From NCBI RefSeq assembly GCF_943914615.1, contig NZ_CALUCS010000022.1, positions 1 to 30,040 of the forward strand: a stretch of 30,040 nucleotides of DNA, given 5' to 3'. Source of the stretch: an uncultured Corynebacterium sp. Lineage in GTDB: Bacteria > Actinomycetota > Actinomycetes > Mycobacteriales > Mycobacteriaceae. The position numbers and the translations under genes were made by a program. Position 1 is the stretch's first letter, and each line of letters starts with the position of its first letter. This document shows, piece by piece, positions 22,226-30,040 of this stretch. The notes below the pieces were generated by a model. It had not been told where the DNA came from. It was given only the letters and a program-made list of their open reading frames with translations, and ran no database searches.

Positions 22226-22939
22226 GTGCTTCACCGACTGCGCGCCGCCTTCACCCCTGCTGCGGTGCCCGAGCAGCACACCCGGACCGTTCTGAGCCGT
22301 GGGCATATGTACGGAAATCTTAATGACGCCTCCACGGCCGCCTTGCCGGTAAGTTTGCGTCCCGTGCGCGCCACCGACGGGGCGCAGTGGAGCGCCGCGC
22401 GGATCGAAGACCAGAAGCTACTGCAACCCTTCGAACCGACCGTGGCGGGAGACTGGGCTGCAGCGCACAGCCCGCAGGCCTGGCGGCAGACCTTCCACAA
22501 TTTGCAGGTTTTGTCCGCTGACCGCCTGTTGGTGCCGATGGTCATCGACATTGACGGGGAGTTCGCGGGTCAACTGACGCTAGGCAATATCCAATACGGA
22601 ACGGTCTCCCGCGCCTGGATCGGCTACTGGGTGCACTCGCGGTTCCAAGGCCATGGCGTGGCTACTGCGGCGGTAGCGCTGGGTGTGGACATGGGGATGC
22701 AGGTAGTGGGGCTGCATAGGATAGAGGCTACGGTTATGCCGGAGAACGTGGCGTCCAGAAAAGTGCTAGAGAAAACCGGCTTCCGTATCGAAGGGCAGCT
22801 ACAGCGAAACCTGCATATCAATGGCGAATGGCGGGACCATCTACTGGTGGGGCAAACGCAGGAGGAAACAGCGCCGGACGGGGTGGTGCGCAGGCTGGTG
22901 AACCGCGGAATCTTGGGGCTGGCTGTGAACCGAAACTAG
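22226..22939 (+). CDS. rimJ: GNAT acetyltransferase, RimJ-like
   Basis: A 237-residue GNAT-fold N-acetyltransferase. Supporting segments are VSLRPVRATDGAQWSAARIED at the domain start, the acetyl-CoA loop VHSRFQGHGVATAAVALGVD, and MPENVASRKVLEKTGFRIEGQLQRNLHINGEWRDHLL, typical of the RimJ/RimL protein N-acetyltransferases. GTG 22226 is used, 7 bp after glp; it has no good ribosome-binding site, and ATG 22307 would still keep the whole domain. It lies between glp and glpR, as Rv0995 lies beside moeA1 in M. tuberculosis. The substrate is unknown; ribosomal protein acetylation is only the family name. Confidence 0.88.
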   Translation: MLHRLRAAFTPAAVPEQHTRTVLSRGHMYGNLNDASTAALPVSLRPVRATDGAQWSAARIEDQKLLQPFEPTVAGDWAAAHSPQAWRQTFHNLQVLSADRLLVPMVIDIDGEFAGQLTLGNIQYGTVSRAWIGYWVHSRFQGHGVATAAVALGVDMGMQVVGLHRIEATVMPENVASRKVLEKTGFRIEGQLQRNLHINGEWRDHLLVGQTQEETAPDGVVRRLVNRGILGLAVNRN

Positions 22940-22992
22940 CATCGGCGTGGCGAGCGCAGATATGGGGGTTACGCGGGTAGCGTGGCAAGCAC

Positions 22993-23020
22993 TTGACCAC
23001 TCACGCTGCCCGCATAAGCT
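22993..23020 (+). promoter_or_regulatory. Candidate promoter of glpR
   Basis: TTGACC (22993-22998) and TAAGCT (23015-23020) are separated by 16 bp, between the rimJ stop and the GTG of glpR. This would allow glpR to be expressed apart from galU-glp-rimJ. Confidence 0.42.
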
Positions 23021-23048
23021 TCATAAACTTCGAGGAGAACTGATACAC

Positions 23049-24386
23049 GTGTCCGGCTCCCTTCTGCTCATTGCCGCCGTCTGGCTGGTACTGCTGGCGC
23101 CGCTGCTGCTGCGCAACCAAAAACCCGTGCGACGGACTGCCCAGGCGTTGAGCGAAACCCGCGTGTTGCACCGAGGAGGCAGCACGCTGAAGGCGAAGCG
23201 CAAGCTTAAGCCGGCCGAAGGTCTCTACATGTCCTCCGACGACGAGGATCTGGAGCTGGTCGACGCGGAGCCGGAGTATGTCCTGCTAGAGGACGAAGAT
23301 TCCCCAGCCAGCGAGAAGTCGGGTAAGCCGCGTGGGCTGCGGGCGCTGATGACTACGAAGGACAGCAAGGACAGCGAGGACAGCGCGCGCAACGAGGAGG
23401 CGGAAGTCGTAGACGGTGAGGTAGTGGACGCAGAGGAACTTGACGCCGAGACAGCGTCCACCGAAGCGCCCGAGCAGACGGCCGCGACCACCGACGACGC
23501 TGACGCAGCCGATGAGGGCTCCGACAAGGTCGTAGCAGCAGCATCGACGGGCAATGCAGTGCGCTACACCGCTCAGGATGAGATGGATACCGGCGAATTC
23601 TCCCCGATCAAGAAGGCGGAGATGAGCGCTGACGCTGCGGAGACTGGCGCTGAGTCCACAAAGTCTTCTGATTCCGATGAATCCACGGAGCACGTAGAGC
23701 AGAACCAAGAGCAGAGCGCCCGCCAAGCCGCATACGCCGCAGTCCCGACTGAGTACGTGCGCGGTGGGGATGTGAAGGCGTCACCAGATTTGGTAGACCA
23801 TGTCGACGTACCACCGGCGGACAAGAGCCTGGACATCCTCGAGGACTCCGACGAGTTGAGCGAGGCCGACCTGAAATACCTGGCCTCCCGCCGCGGCCGC
23901 GGCGTGTACGACCCAGTAGCTTCCGCGCGCCTGGCCCGTGAGCGCCAAAACCGCCGCAAGAAGGTGCTGCTGGTATTGCTGGCGCTGTGCGCCTTGACCT
24001 TTGGCGCCAGCCTGGCTCTGGGCAGCGGCGTATGGCTGACCTTCGTTGCCATGGTGGCCTTCACCGCCTTCTACCTGGTGATGCTCCGCCGCCAGGCCAT
24101 CGAGGAACGCGAGTTGCGTCACCGCCGCCTGGTACGTATGCGCCGCGCCCGCCTGGGCGTGCGTAATACGGAAGACGACGAGCTCGGCGTGCCGGATCGC
24201 CTGGTCCGCCCGGGCGCCGTGATTCTGGAAACCGACGAAGACGACCCGGCCTTCAGCAACCTGGAGTACGCCGACGGCAGCGACTTCTTCGACGTACCGG
24301 GTGGAGACTCCGATGCGGGCGCAGCATCCGCTACCGGTGCGGACGAGGAATACCTTGACCCGCGCTCCGGCATCCGTGCGGTCTAG
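23049..24386 (+). CDS. glpR: Membrane protein GlpR, Glp receptor-like
   Basis: A 445-residue protein. GTG 23049 is chosen, 11 nt after GAGGAG, giving an immediate N-terminal membrane helix (SGSLLLIAAVWLVLLAPLLL). A long disordered, strongly acidic region follows (about residues 60-280, rich in Asp, Glu, Ser and Ala). A conserved ADLKYLASRRGRGVYDPVAS segment comes next, then two more helices around residues 305-348 and a cytoplasmic C-terminal tail with Asp/Glu clusters. This architecture and the place after glp-rimJ match GlpR, described in C. glutamicum as the membrane receptor for the gephyrin-like Glp in the divisome/elongasome. No enzymatic domain is visible. Confidence 0.78.
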   Translation: MSGSLLLIAAVWLVLLAPLLLRNQKPVRRTAQALSETRVLHRGGSTLKAKRKLKPAEGLYMSSDDEDLELVDAEPEYVLLEDEDSPASEKSGKPRGLRALMTTKDSKDSEDSARNEEAEVVDGEVVDAEELDAETASTEAPEQTAATTDDADAADEGSDKVVAAASTGNAVRYTAQDEMDTGEFSPIKKAEMSADAAETGAESTKSSDSDESTEHVEQNQEQSARQAAYAAVPTEYVRGGDVKASPDLVDHVDVPPADKSLDILEDSDELSEADLKYLASRRGRGVYDPVASARLARERQNRRKKVLLVLLALCALTFGASLALGSGVWLTFVAMVAFTAFYLVMLRRQAIEERELRHRRLVRMRRARLGVRNTEDDELGVPDRLVRPGAVILETDEDDPAFSNLEYADGSDFFDVPGGDSDAGAASATGADEEYLDPRSGIRAV

Positions 24387-24401
24387 GAGCAAATCTTCCG
24401 C

Positions 24402-24824
24402 ATGCTGAACCACCCTGCAGCGCGTGACGTGGCATTGCTGCTACTGCGCCTTGTCACCGGCGTGATCTTCATTGCCCACGGCTGGAAGAAGGTCTTCATC
24501 GACGGCATGAGCGGAGTTACCGGCACCGTCGCCACCTTCGACCGCCTGCACATTCCGCAGCCGAAGGTCAGCGCCTGGGCGGCCGCCAGCTTCGAGATGC
24601 TCGGCGGCGCAATGCTCATCGTTGGTTTGCTGACCACGGCAGTTGCCGGACTTTTCGTCATCTACAGCGCACTGGTGTTGTACTTCGTGCACTGGTCTAA
24701 CGGTTTCTTCGTCGCCGATGGGGGCATGGAGTTTGTGATGCTCCTGGTCGTCTCGCTTATGATGATTGTTGTTTTCGGCGCGGGACGCGCGAGCCTGGAT
24801 AGGGCACTGTCGCGCTTCGGCTGA
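24402..24824 (+). CDS. DoxX-family membrane protein
   Basis: A 140-residue membrane protein with four hydrophobic segments. LLLRLVTGVIFIAHGWKKVF is the typical DoxX N-terminus, and SFEMLGGAMLIVGLLT and MEFVMLLVVSLMMIVVF follow. DoxX-type proteins are small quinone- or redox-linked membrane proteins; in mycobacteria one is part of an oxidoreductase complex with SodA. The exact role here is unknown. It follows glpR by 15 bp, with GGAG 12 nt before the ATG, and is probably co-transcribed with it. Confidence 0.85.
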   Translation: MLNHPAARDVALLLLRLVTGVIFIAHGWKKVFIDGMSGVTGTVATFDRLHIPQPKVSAWAAASFEMLGGAMLIVGLLTTAVAGLFVIYSALVLYFVHWSNGFFVADGGMEFVMLLVVSLMMIVVFGAGRASLDRALSRFG

Positions 24825-24860
24825 AGTTAAGGCAAGCACGTAAGAGGCGGGATTAAGAGC

Positions 24861-25643
24861 ATGGACTGTCAAGCGGTCAGGACCTCGATGTCCGCCCGGC
24901 TCGACGGCGAAACTGCCGAGCTGCCCGACGACCTTGTCGATGCGCACCTGGCCGCCTGCGAAGACTGCCAGCGCTGGTATTCCACCGTCACCGCGCTGGG
25001 CCGCCGGATGAACGTCTCCGCCACCCCGGAGGAAGACGCGCCCCAGGCGGAACCGAACGACGACCGGAAGGCCGCGCTCCTCGCGCAGGTTCTTGAGCAG
25101 GCCGATCACAACCCACAGATCAGCGGGGGACTGCGCCGCCGTCAGCTGCCTTTGCTCTTTGGGCGCTCCGCCCTTGTCATCGTGGCGCTGGTCTATGTTG
25201 TGTGGGGCCTGTCGATGTTGTTTGGCTCGCCCCTTGGGGATGACGCCGACTCGTCTCAACTCCGTCTGGTCTCCGACGCGGCAACGATGCGCTTTGCACT
25301 GGCCGGTGGCCTTCTGTGGGCAGCTTGGCGCCCGAAGGCGGCCTCGGCGGTTTTGCCTATCTATCTGGGGCTATGGGCTTTCGGATTAGGGTTCGCAACG
25401 CGGGAGATCGTGCTGAGCATGGTCGGGGAAGAAGGCAGCCTGACTACCCTATGGCTCCTACTGGTGCATCTTGCAGCGGTCGTGGCCCTGGTCGTGGTGT
25501 GGGCCGGTAGGCAAAACGTGTTCATGCCGTTGCAGCAGTCTTTCCGCGCGCTGATGGCCCAGCCGGTGCACTTCAGCCCCAGCGACGCCCGACGTAACTC
25601 CACCTTTGAGCTTGGTCAGCCGCGCCCGCGGGGCTGGGACTAG
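24861..25643 (+). CDS. Zinc-finger (anti-sigma type) membrane protein
   Basis: A 260-residue protein. The N-terminus carries a zf-HC2/anti-sigma zinc-binding motif: Cys3, then His29-x3-Cys33-x2-Cys36 in HLAACEDC. A linker of about 55 residues is followed by four or more hydrophobic segments (FGRSALVIVALVYVVWGLSML, FALAGGLLWAAW and two more) and a polar C-terminus. The domain is that of ZAS anti-sigma factors, but no sigma factor gene is adjacent. It may control a distant ECF sigma factor or have another metal-dependent role. It ends 10 bp from the convergent PMT gene. Confidence 0.75.
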   Translation: MDCQAVRTSMSARLDGETAELPDDLVDAHLAACEDCQRWYSTVTALGRRMNVSATPEEDAPQAEPNDDRKAALLAQVLEQADHNPQISGGLRRRQLPLLFGRSALVIVALVYVVWGLSMLFGSPLGDDADSSQLRLVSDAATMRFALAGGLLWAAWRPKAASAVLPIYLGLWAFGLGFATREIVLSMVGEEGSLTTLWLLLVHLAAVVALVVVWAGRQNVFMPLQQSFRALMAQPVHFSPSDARRNSTFELGQPRPRGWD

Positions 25644-25653
25644 CGCCGGGAGT

Positions 25654-27243
25654 TTAGCGCCAGGAAGGCAGCCACATCCGCATATCGAAGGCGAAATCGG
25701 ACAGCGGAGTCGCCGTGTAGATCGGCAAGAAATAAAGAAAGTTCCAAACCACCAGCATCAAGTAGATCACTACCAGCAGCTGGCCAGGGCGAGCTTTCAC
25801 AAAGGCTTTGGGGGAGGAGTGCGGCTGGGCGGCCACGTCCAGCCGCTGCCAGCGCAGCAGTTGCCCCAGAGCCATGGCCAGCGCAATCGCCAGGAACGGA
25901 GCCAAATTAGCCGCGTAGAACAGATACATCTGGCGATCCAGGTTTACTAGCCAAGGCAGGAAGCCAGCAGCAAAGCCGATGACGGGCACCACCCAGCGGC
26001 GATCCTTGTGCACGATCAGGCACCATAGCCCCCACAACATGACGGGGACGCAGAACCACCAGATAGCGGGCGTACCGACCAGCAGGATCACCTTGTGAAT
26101 GCCCTCGTCGCTGGATGGGTTGTAGTACATCAGCGAACGGCTGGAGACCAGCCAGGACCACGGTTTGGACTCCCAATTGTGGTGGTGGCCATTGGAGTTC
26201 GTCAGCTCTGTGTGAAAGCGCATGACGGACACGTGATAGTAGATGAAGTTCTGCAGAGTATCTGGCAGGAAGGACCAGAACCAATCCCCGGTGGTGTTGG
26301 TGTACTGCTCGGACTCCACAGCGTGGCGGAACACGCCAGTTTCGGAGGCGAACCAGGCTCGCCAGCTGACCAGGTATAGGATCGCGGGGACGATCACGAC
26401 GGAGAAGAAGGAAGGCAGAGCGTCGAAGAACGCGGTTCCTAAAAGGGGCCGGCGCACGCCGAAACGGCGGCGTCGAAAATAATCAACCGCAACAATCGTC
26501 ACCCCGAAAAAGGCCATGTAGTACAGGCCATTCCACTTCACCGAAAGGGACAAGCCCAGGGCCACGCCCGCGGCGAAGCGCCACCAGCGATAGCCCATGC
26601 GTGGGCCGAGGGCGAAATCGTGGATGCGTTCAGTGGCCCAGACGCGCTGGAAGCGAGCCCCCATTTGCTCGGCATCCCGCACCGCGAAGTAAGTCGCTAG
26701 GCACACCAGAAACACCTGGAAGTGGTCCAGCATTGCCGAGCGCCCTGTGACGAAAAGGATGCCGTCGCACAGGGCAATAATGCCGGCGAACAGACCGATG
26801 AGATCGGACTTTGACACCCGTCGTGCAATCGTGGCAATCAACAGGATCGTCACCACAGCCAACAGGGCGGACATGATTCGCCACCCCCATGGCGTGTAGC
26901 CAAACACCGCCATGCCCAGCGCCTCGAGTTGCTTGCCCAGGGGCGGGTGGACGACCAGCCCATAGCCCGGATTGTCCTCAATGCCGCCAATCAATGGGTT
27001 AGACCAGCTCTGCAAAATCTGCCAGGCCTGCGGCACATAGTGCTTCTCGTCGAACACCGGGGTGCCCGCATCCGTGGGACGCTGCAACATCAGCAGGCGA
27101 CTGAGCGCGCCGAACAGGCCGAGGACAACCAGGATGCCGGTCCACCGAGTGAAGGTGAACCTACGGCGCCTGGATGTAGCGATGCGCTGGTCGGCGGACG
27201 CTTCAGGAGCGTCCGCAAGCGGGGGAGTCGGTGTGGTCGGCAC
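25654..27243 (-). CDS. pmt: Dolichyl-phosphate-mannose-protein mannosyltransferase
   Basis: A GT39 family protein O-mannosyltransferase of about 529 residues with many transmembrane helices, transferring mannose from polyprenyl-phosphate-mannose to exported proteins. The catalytic acidic motif is TPVFDEKHYVPQAWQI in the first external loop. HPPLGKQLEALGM, a further family motif, and the C-terminal YFLPIYTATPLSDFAFDMRMWLPSW are typical of the actinobacterial enzyme (M. tuberculosis Rv1002c). The start is uncertain: GTG 27243 gives a length near that of relatives and avoids overlap with rsmI; TTG 27252 and ATG 27294 are alternatives. It is divergent from rsmI. Confidence 0.9.
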   Translation of the reverse strand: MPTTPTPPLADAPEASADQRIATSRRRRFTFTRWTGILVVLGLFGALSRLLMLQRPTDAGTPVFDEKHYVPQAWQILQSWSNPLIGGIEDNPGYGLVVHPPLGKQLEALGMAVFGYTPWGWRIMSALLAVVTILLIATIARRVSKSDLIGLFAGIIALCDGILFVTGRSAMLDHFQVFLVCLATYFAVRDAEQMGARFQRVWATERIHDFALGPRMGYRWWRFAAGVALGLSLSVKWNGLYYMAFFGVTIVAVDYFRRRRFGVRRPLLGTAFFDALPSFFSVVIVPAILYLVSWRAWFASETGVFRHAVESEQYTNTTGDWFWSFLPDTLQNFIYYHVSVMRFHTELTNSNGHHHNWESKPWSWLVSSRSLMYYNPSSDEGIHKVILLVGTPAIWWFCVPVMLWGLWCLIVHKDRRWVVPVIGFAAGFLPWLVNLDRQMYLFYAANLAPFLAIALAMALGQLLRWQRLDVAAQPHSSPKAFVKARPGQLLVVIYLMLVVWNFLYFLPIYTATPLSDFAFDMRMWLPSWR

Positions 27244-27268
27244 GAAAGCCAACTGTAGTAGAAGCTCC

Positions 27269-27297
27269 GGACAATCGGGCGCACTGGCGGGCATACT
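27269..27297 (+). promoter_or_regulatory. Candidate leaderless promoter of rsmI
   Basis: CATACT (27292-27297) lies 7 nt before the rsmI ATG, 17 bp after GGACAA (27269-27274). There is no ribosome-binding site before the ATG. The same 60 bp must also hold the start signals of the divergent PMT gene. Confidence 0.38.
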
Positions 27298-27304
27298 GGC
27301 GGGT

Positions 27305-28228
27305 ATGAGTGAATCTGTAGATGCCAAGACTCTCCCCGCCGACGCAGCTACTTCGCTGCTTGCCCGCGCCGCCGAGAATAGGCCTCTGCCGCAGGGAGGC
27401 ATCATCTTGGCGGCCACGCCGCTGGGCAATCCGCTGGATGCCTCGATGCGGCTGATCGACGCGCTGGCCAGCGCCGACATCGTGGCCGCGGAGGACACCC
27501 GCCGCACCCGGGCGCTCGCGGACACGCTGGGGGTGGAGATCTCCGGTCGGATCTACTCCAACTTCGACCACAACGAGGCCGAGCGGGCGGAGTTCTTCGT
27601 CGAGCAGGCCGAGCAGGGTCGGCGCGTGCTGGTGGTGACGGACGCCGGCATGCCCTCCGTCTCCGACCCCGGTTTCCCGCTGGTCGTCGCTGCCCGTCGC
27701 GCGGGAGTGCCGGTGACGTGCCTGCCGGGTCCCTCCGCGGTGCCGACCGCTCTGGCGCTATCCGGCCTGGGGGTGGGTCACTTCGCGTTCCTGGGCTTCG
27801 CCCCACGCAAGGACGGCGCCCGGCGTTCGTTCTTCGGTTCTTTTAATGACGCCCCCTACGCCGTCTGCTTCTTTGAATCCCCGCACAGGCTGGCTAAGAC
27901 TCTGCAAGTGGCAGCCGAAGAGCTGGGGGATCACCGGCAGGCCGCGGTGTGCCGCGAGCTGACGAAAACCTTCGAAGAGGTGAAGGTCGGCGGACTACGG
28001 GAGCTGGCCGAGTGGGCGGAAAGCGGTGTGAAGGGGGAGATCTGCGTGGTGGTGGATGCCGCGGACGAGCAGGCGGAGCCGGACGTGGAATCGCTGGTCT
28101 CGCTGGTGGAACAAAAAGTGGCGAACGGGGAACGGCTGAAGGCAGCGGCTGGGGACGTGGCCAAGGCAAAGGGAGTGAGCAAACGTGATCTGTATGAAGC
28201 TGTGCTGCGTGGACGCGAGAAAAGTTAG
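27305..28228 (+). CDS. rsmI: 16S rRNA (cytidine-1402-2'-O)-methyltransferase
   Basis: A 307-residue SAM-dependent methyltransferase of the tetrapyrrole-methylase fold that modifies C1402 in the decoding centre of 16S rRNA. Family motifs are ILAATPLGNPLDASMRLIDAL, AAEDTRRTRALAD, VTDAGMPSVSDPGFPLV, CLPGPSAVPTALALSG and FFESPHRLAKTL. The C-terminal helix region (KAKGVSKRDLYEAVLRG) is also typical. ATG 27305 is chosen because the N-terminal motif then starts at a normal distance; an upstream open frame overlaps the PMT start and shows no family features. Divergent from PMT, as in M. tuberculosis Rv1002c-Rv1003. Confidence 0.95.
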   Translation: MSESVDAKTLPADAATSLLARAAENRPLPQGGIILAATPLGNPLDASMRLIDALASADIVAAEDTRRTRALADTLGVEISGRIYSNFDHNEAERAEFFVEQAEQGRRVLVVTDAGMPSVSDPGFPLVVAARRAGVPVTCLPGPSAVPTALALSGLGVGHFAFLGFAPRKDGARRSFFGSFNDAPYAVCFFESPHRLAKTLQVAAEELGDHRQAAVCRELTKTFEEVKVGGLRELAEWAESGVKGEICVVVDAADEQAEPDVESLVSLVEQKVANGERLKAAAGDVAKAKGVSKRDLYEAVLRGREKS

Positions 28229-28364
28229 ATTTTTTTAAAAGTTTTTAACCAGGCAGCGCGGTGGGTGGCTTCTGTGCGGGATAAAACCAGGTGAACTGGG
28301 CTTTATGAGAGAGTGAGGCAGGGGTTAAGAGCGCCATCCGGGCGCGGTTCGGGTACCGGTGCGG

Positions 28365-28394
28365 TTGAAAAGCCCCCACACTACCCCCCAATAT
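28365..28394 (+). promoter_or_regulatory. Candidate promoter of the BCCT gene, possibly leaderless
   Basis: TTGAAA (28365-28370) and CAATAT (28389-28394) are 18 bp apart; the -10 ends 6 nt before the ATG. GAGGA directly abuts the ATG, too close to serve as a Shine-Dalgarno, so a leaderless mRNA is likely. The rest of the gap after rsmI (28229-28364) holds only a T-rich stretch (28230-28248) and no recognised gene. Confidence 0.42.
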
Positions 28395-28400
28395 TGAGGA

Positions 28401-30040
28401 ATGACTGTATCAAGAGAAGAAGTAGCACCGACTGAGGCTGATCAGGAACAGTCCATCGACTGGGTAGTCACGGGCTGTGCGGCAGCCCTCATCCTGGCTG
28501 TCGTGCTGTGGGGCGTATTTGGTGGCGATAGCTTCGCCGCCTTCGCCTCGACGGCGTTGAGTTATGTCGTAGGTGACTGGGGCTGGCTGTACGTCCTCGC
28601 CGGCACGGTGTTTGTAGGGTTCATTCTGTTCATTGCGTTCAGTAAGTTCGGGCACATTCGCCTGGGCAAGGATAACGAGCTGCCGGAGTTCAACAGCATC
28701 TCCTGGGTGGCCATGATGTTCGCCGCGGGCATGGGCATTGGCCTGATGTTCTACGGTGTGACCGAGCCGTTGACGTACTACCGCGACGGTGTTCCGGGAG
28801 CGCAGGAGAACGATGTGGCCAGCTCCTTCGCCTCCACGCTGTTCCACTGGGGCCTGCACCCGTGGTCGCTGTACGCCATCGTGGCGCTGGCCATTGCTTA
28901 CGGCACCTTCCGTTTGGGGCGCAAGCAGCTTCTGTCCGCGGCGTTTATTCCGTTGATCGGGGAGAAGCGCGCCGAGGGCGCGCTGGGCAAGATCATCGAC
29001 ATTGCCGCCATCTTCGCGACGGTTTTCGGTACCGCAGCCTCCCTGGGCTTGGGTGCAGTGCAGATCCAGTCCGGCCTGGATGCCACGGGGCTGATTTCTA
29101 ATCCTGGCACGTGGGTGATCGTCGGCACCATCGTGATCCTGGGTCTGTGCTTCCTGGCTTCCGCCGCTTCCGGTGTGGGCAAGGGTATTCAGTACCTGTC
29201 CAACACGAACATGGTTCTGGCTGGTCTCATTGCGCTGTTTGTCTTGATTCTCGGGCCGACCGTGGTGATTCTGAACCTGATCCCGACCTCCTTGGGTAAC
29301 TACCTGTCCCAGTTCTTCCAGATGGCCGCCCGCACAGCTAACTCCGGTGATGGTGCAGATGAGTGGCTGGGTACCTGGACCATCTTCTACTGGGCATGGT
29401 GGGTCTCCTGGTCTCCGTTCGTCGGCATGTTCCTCGCCCGCATTTCCCGCGGCCGTACGATCCGCGAGTTCGTATGCGTGGTCCTGATGGTGCCGACCAT
29501 GGTGACCATCATCTGGTTCTCCATCTTTGGCGGCGCTGCTGTTAATGCGGAGGAGACCGGCAACTCCATCTGGGGCGATGGCGAGGCGACCAGCCAGCTG
29601 TTCAACCTGCTGCAAACCCTGCCGATGGGCCAGGTGGCAAGCATCGTTGCGATGATCCTGCTGGCTACCTTCTTCATCACCTCCGCAGACTCCGCTTCCA
29701 CCGTCATGGGGTCCATGTCGCAGCGCGGCCAGCTGGTCGCCAACCGTGGCGTCACTGTGCTGTGGGGTGCCCTGACCGCGGTCATTGCCCTGATGTTGCT
29801 GCTCACGGGCGGCGATGAGGCGCTGACCAACCTGCAGAACGTGACGATCATCGCCGCCAGCCCGTTCTTGCTGGTGATTATCGCCTTGATGTTCTCCATC
29901 TACAAGGCTCTGTCCAACGACCAGCTGTACCTGGACGAAAAGGCGCAGCGGGAATACGCCCTGCGTATGGCTCGCGAGCGTCGTATCAACCAGCAGAATG
30001 AAGCTAAGCCCGCTAAGCGCAGCCGCCGTTACGGCGGGGG
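28401..30040 (+). CDS. betP: BCCT-family glycine betaine transporter (BetP-like), 3' end cut by window
   Basis: A sodium-coupled betaine/carnitine/choline family transporter; 546 complete codons are visible with no stop. Twelve hydrophobic segments are present. GMGIGLMFYGVTEPLTYY is the glycine-rich TM3 substrate/Na+ region, HWGLHPWSLY holds Trp150, Trp155 and Tyr158 (the aromatic box), and WTIFYWAWWVSWSPFVGMFLARISRGR is the family signature. It is highly similar to C. glutamicum BetP, where the matching residues are Trp189, Trp194 and Tyr197. The N-terminal tail is therefore about 39 residues shorter than in BetP, while the basic C-terminal osmosensing helix (MARERRINQQ) is kept. It likely imports betaine under osmotic stress. 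Confidence 0.93.
   Translation, partial: MTVSREEVAPTEADQEQSIDWVVTGCAAALILAVVLWGVFGGDSFAAFASTALSYVVGDWGWLYVLAGTVFVGFILFIAFSKFGHIRLGKDNELPEFNSISWVAMMFAAGMGIGLMFYGVTEPLTYYRDGVPGAQENDVASSFASTLFHWGLHPWSLYAIVALAIAYGTFRLGRKQLLSAAFIPLIGEKRAEGALGKIIDIAAIFATVFGTAASLGLGAVQIQSGLDATGLISNPGTWVIVGTIVILGLCFLASAASGVGKGIQYLSNTNMVLAGLIALFVLILGPTVVILNLIPTSLGNYLSQFFQMAARTANSGDGADEWLGTWTIFYWAWWVSWSPFVGMFLARISRGRTIREFVCVVLMVPTMVTIIWFSIFGGAAVNAEETGNSIWGDGEATSQLFNLLQTLPMGQVASIVAMILLATFFITSADSASTVMGSMSQRGQLVANRGVTVLWGALTAVIALMLLLTGGDEALTNLQNVTIIAASPFLLVIIALMFSIYKALSNDQLYLDEKAQREYALRMARERRINQQNEAKPAKRSRRYGG

Noticed and set aside
23781..24413. Minus-strand open frame of 210 codons opposite glpR
   Set aside because: Shadow of glpR, without ribosome-binding site or family features.
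27062..27304. Upstream extension of rsmI
   Set aside because: The frame is open but overlaps the PMT 5' end and encodes an Arg/Pro-rich stretch unlike any RsmI N-terminus.
28229..28400. Searched for MtrA direct repeats upstream of the betP-like gene
   Set aside because: MtrA represses betP in C. glutamicum, but I see no GTAAC-type repeats in this gap.
28410..29615. A 401-codon minus-strand open frame
   Set aside because: It is the antisense shadow of the BCCT transporter gene, with no recognisable motif.
1..30040. CRISPR array, prophage, insertion sequence, toxin-antitoxin or defence system
   Set aside because: No regular repeats, transposase, integrase or recognised defence genes were seen; the window is housekeeping and catabolic core genome.

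Overview
The window reads as a chromosomal segment of a high-G+C Corynebacterium. The best guess is a lipophilic species of the C. jeikeium type, but the species is inference. The reasons are G/C-rich third positions, GTG/TTG starts, several candidate leaderless promoters, and a block (rpmF, MprA/MprB/HtrA, mog, mscL, 5-FTHF cyclo-ligase, galU, MoeA-like glp, rimJ, glpR, PMT, rsmI, betP) whose order matches the Corynebacterium/Mycobacterium chromosome (M. tuberculosis about Rv0979-Rv1003). There is no sign of prophage, insertion sequence, CRISPR array or recent transfer, and I saw no tRNA or rRNA.

Region 1 (1-8886, + strand) is a catabolic gene run: biotin-dependent acyl-CoA carboxylase alpha subunit (5' end cut by the window), acyl-CoA dehydrogenase, MaoC hydratase, CitE-type lyase, acyl-CoA ligase, 3-oxoacid CoA-transferase A and B, and thiolase. 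The content mirrors the M. tuberculosis Rv2498c-Rv2505c cluster, which has been tied to leucine and itaconate breakdown. Together these genes could take a branched acyl-CoA through carboxylation, hydration and C-C cleavage to acetoacetate and acetyl-CoA.

Region 2 (8889-11603) holds membrane proteins: DUF2752, a CD225/dispanin protein, and on the minus strand an AEC-family transporter and an RDD protein.

Region 3 (11755-13857) carries two divergent ribosomal protein units: rpmB-rpmG-rpsN-rpsR (-) and rpmE2-rpmF (+). All six proteins lack zinc-binding Cys pairs. Both units have structured 5' leaders visible in the sequence. The rpmB leader folds so that its start codon lies in a perfect 10-bp stem and its Shine-Dalgarno in a second hairpin. 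This is the most interesting regulatory signal in the window.

Region 4 (13870-18777) is the envelope-stress module mprA-mprB-htrA, with mog and a small conserved-looking ORF. Region 5 (18793-19902, minus) has mscL and 5-FTHF cyclo-ligase. The mscL terminator lies inside the coding sequence of the convergent small ORF.

Region 6 (19989-25643, +) has galU, the gephyrin/MoeA-like glp, rimJ, the membrane receptor gene glpR, a DoxX-type protein and a zinc-finger membrane protein. Region 7 has the protein O-mannosyltransferase gene (-), divergent rsmI (+), and a BetP-like betaine transporter cut by the 3' end of the window.
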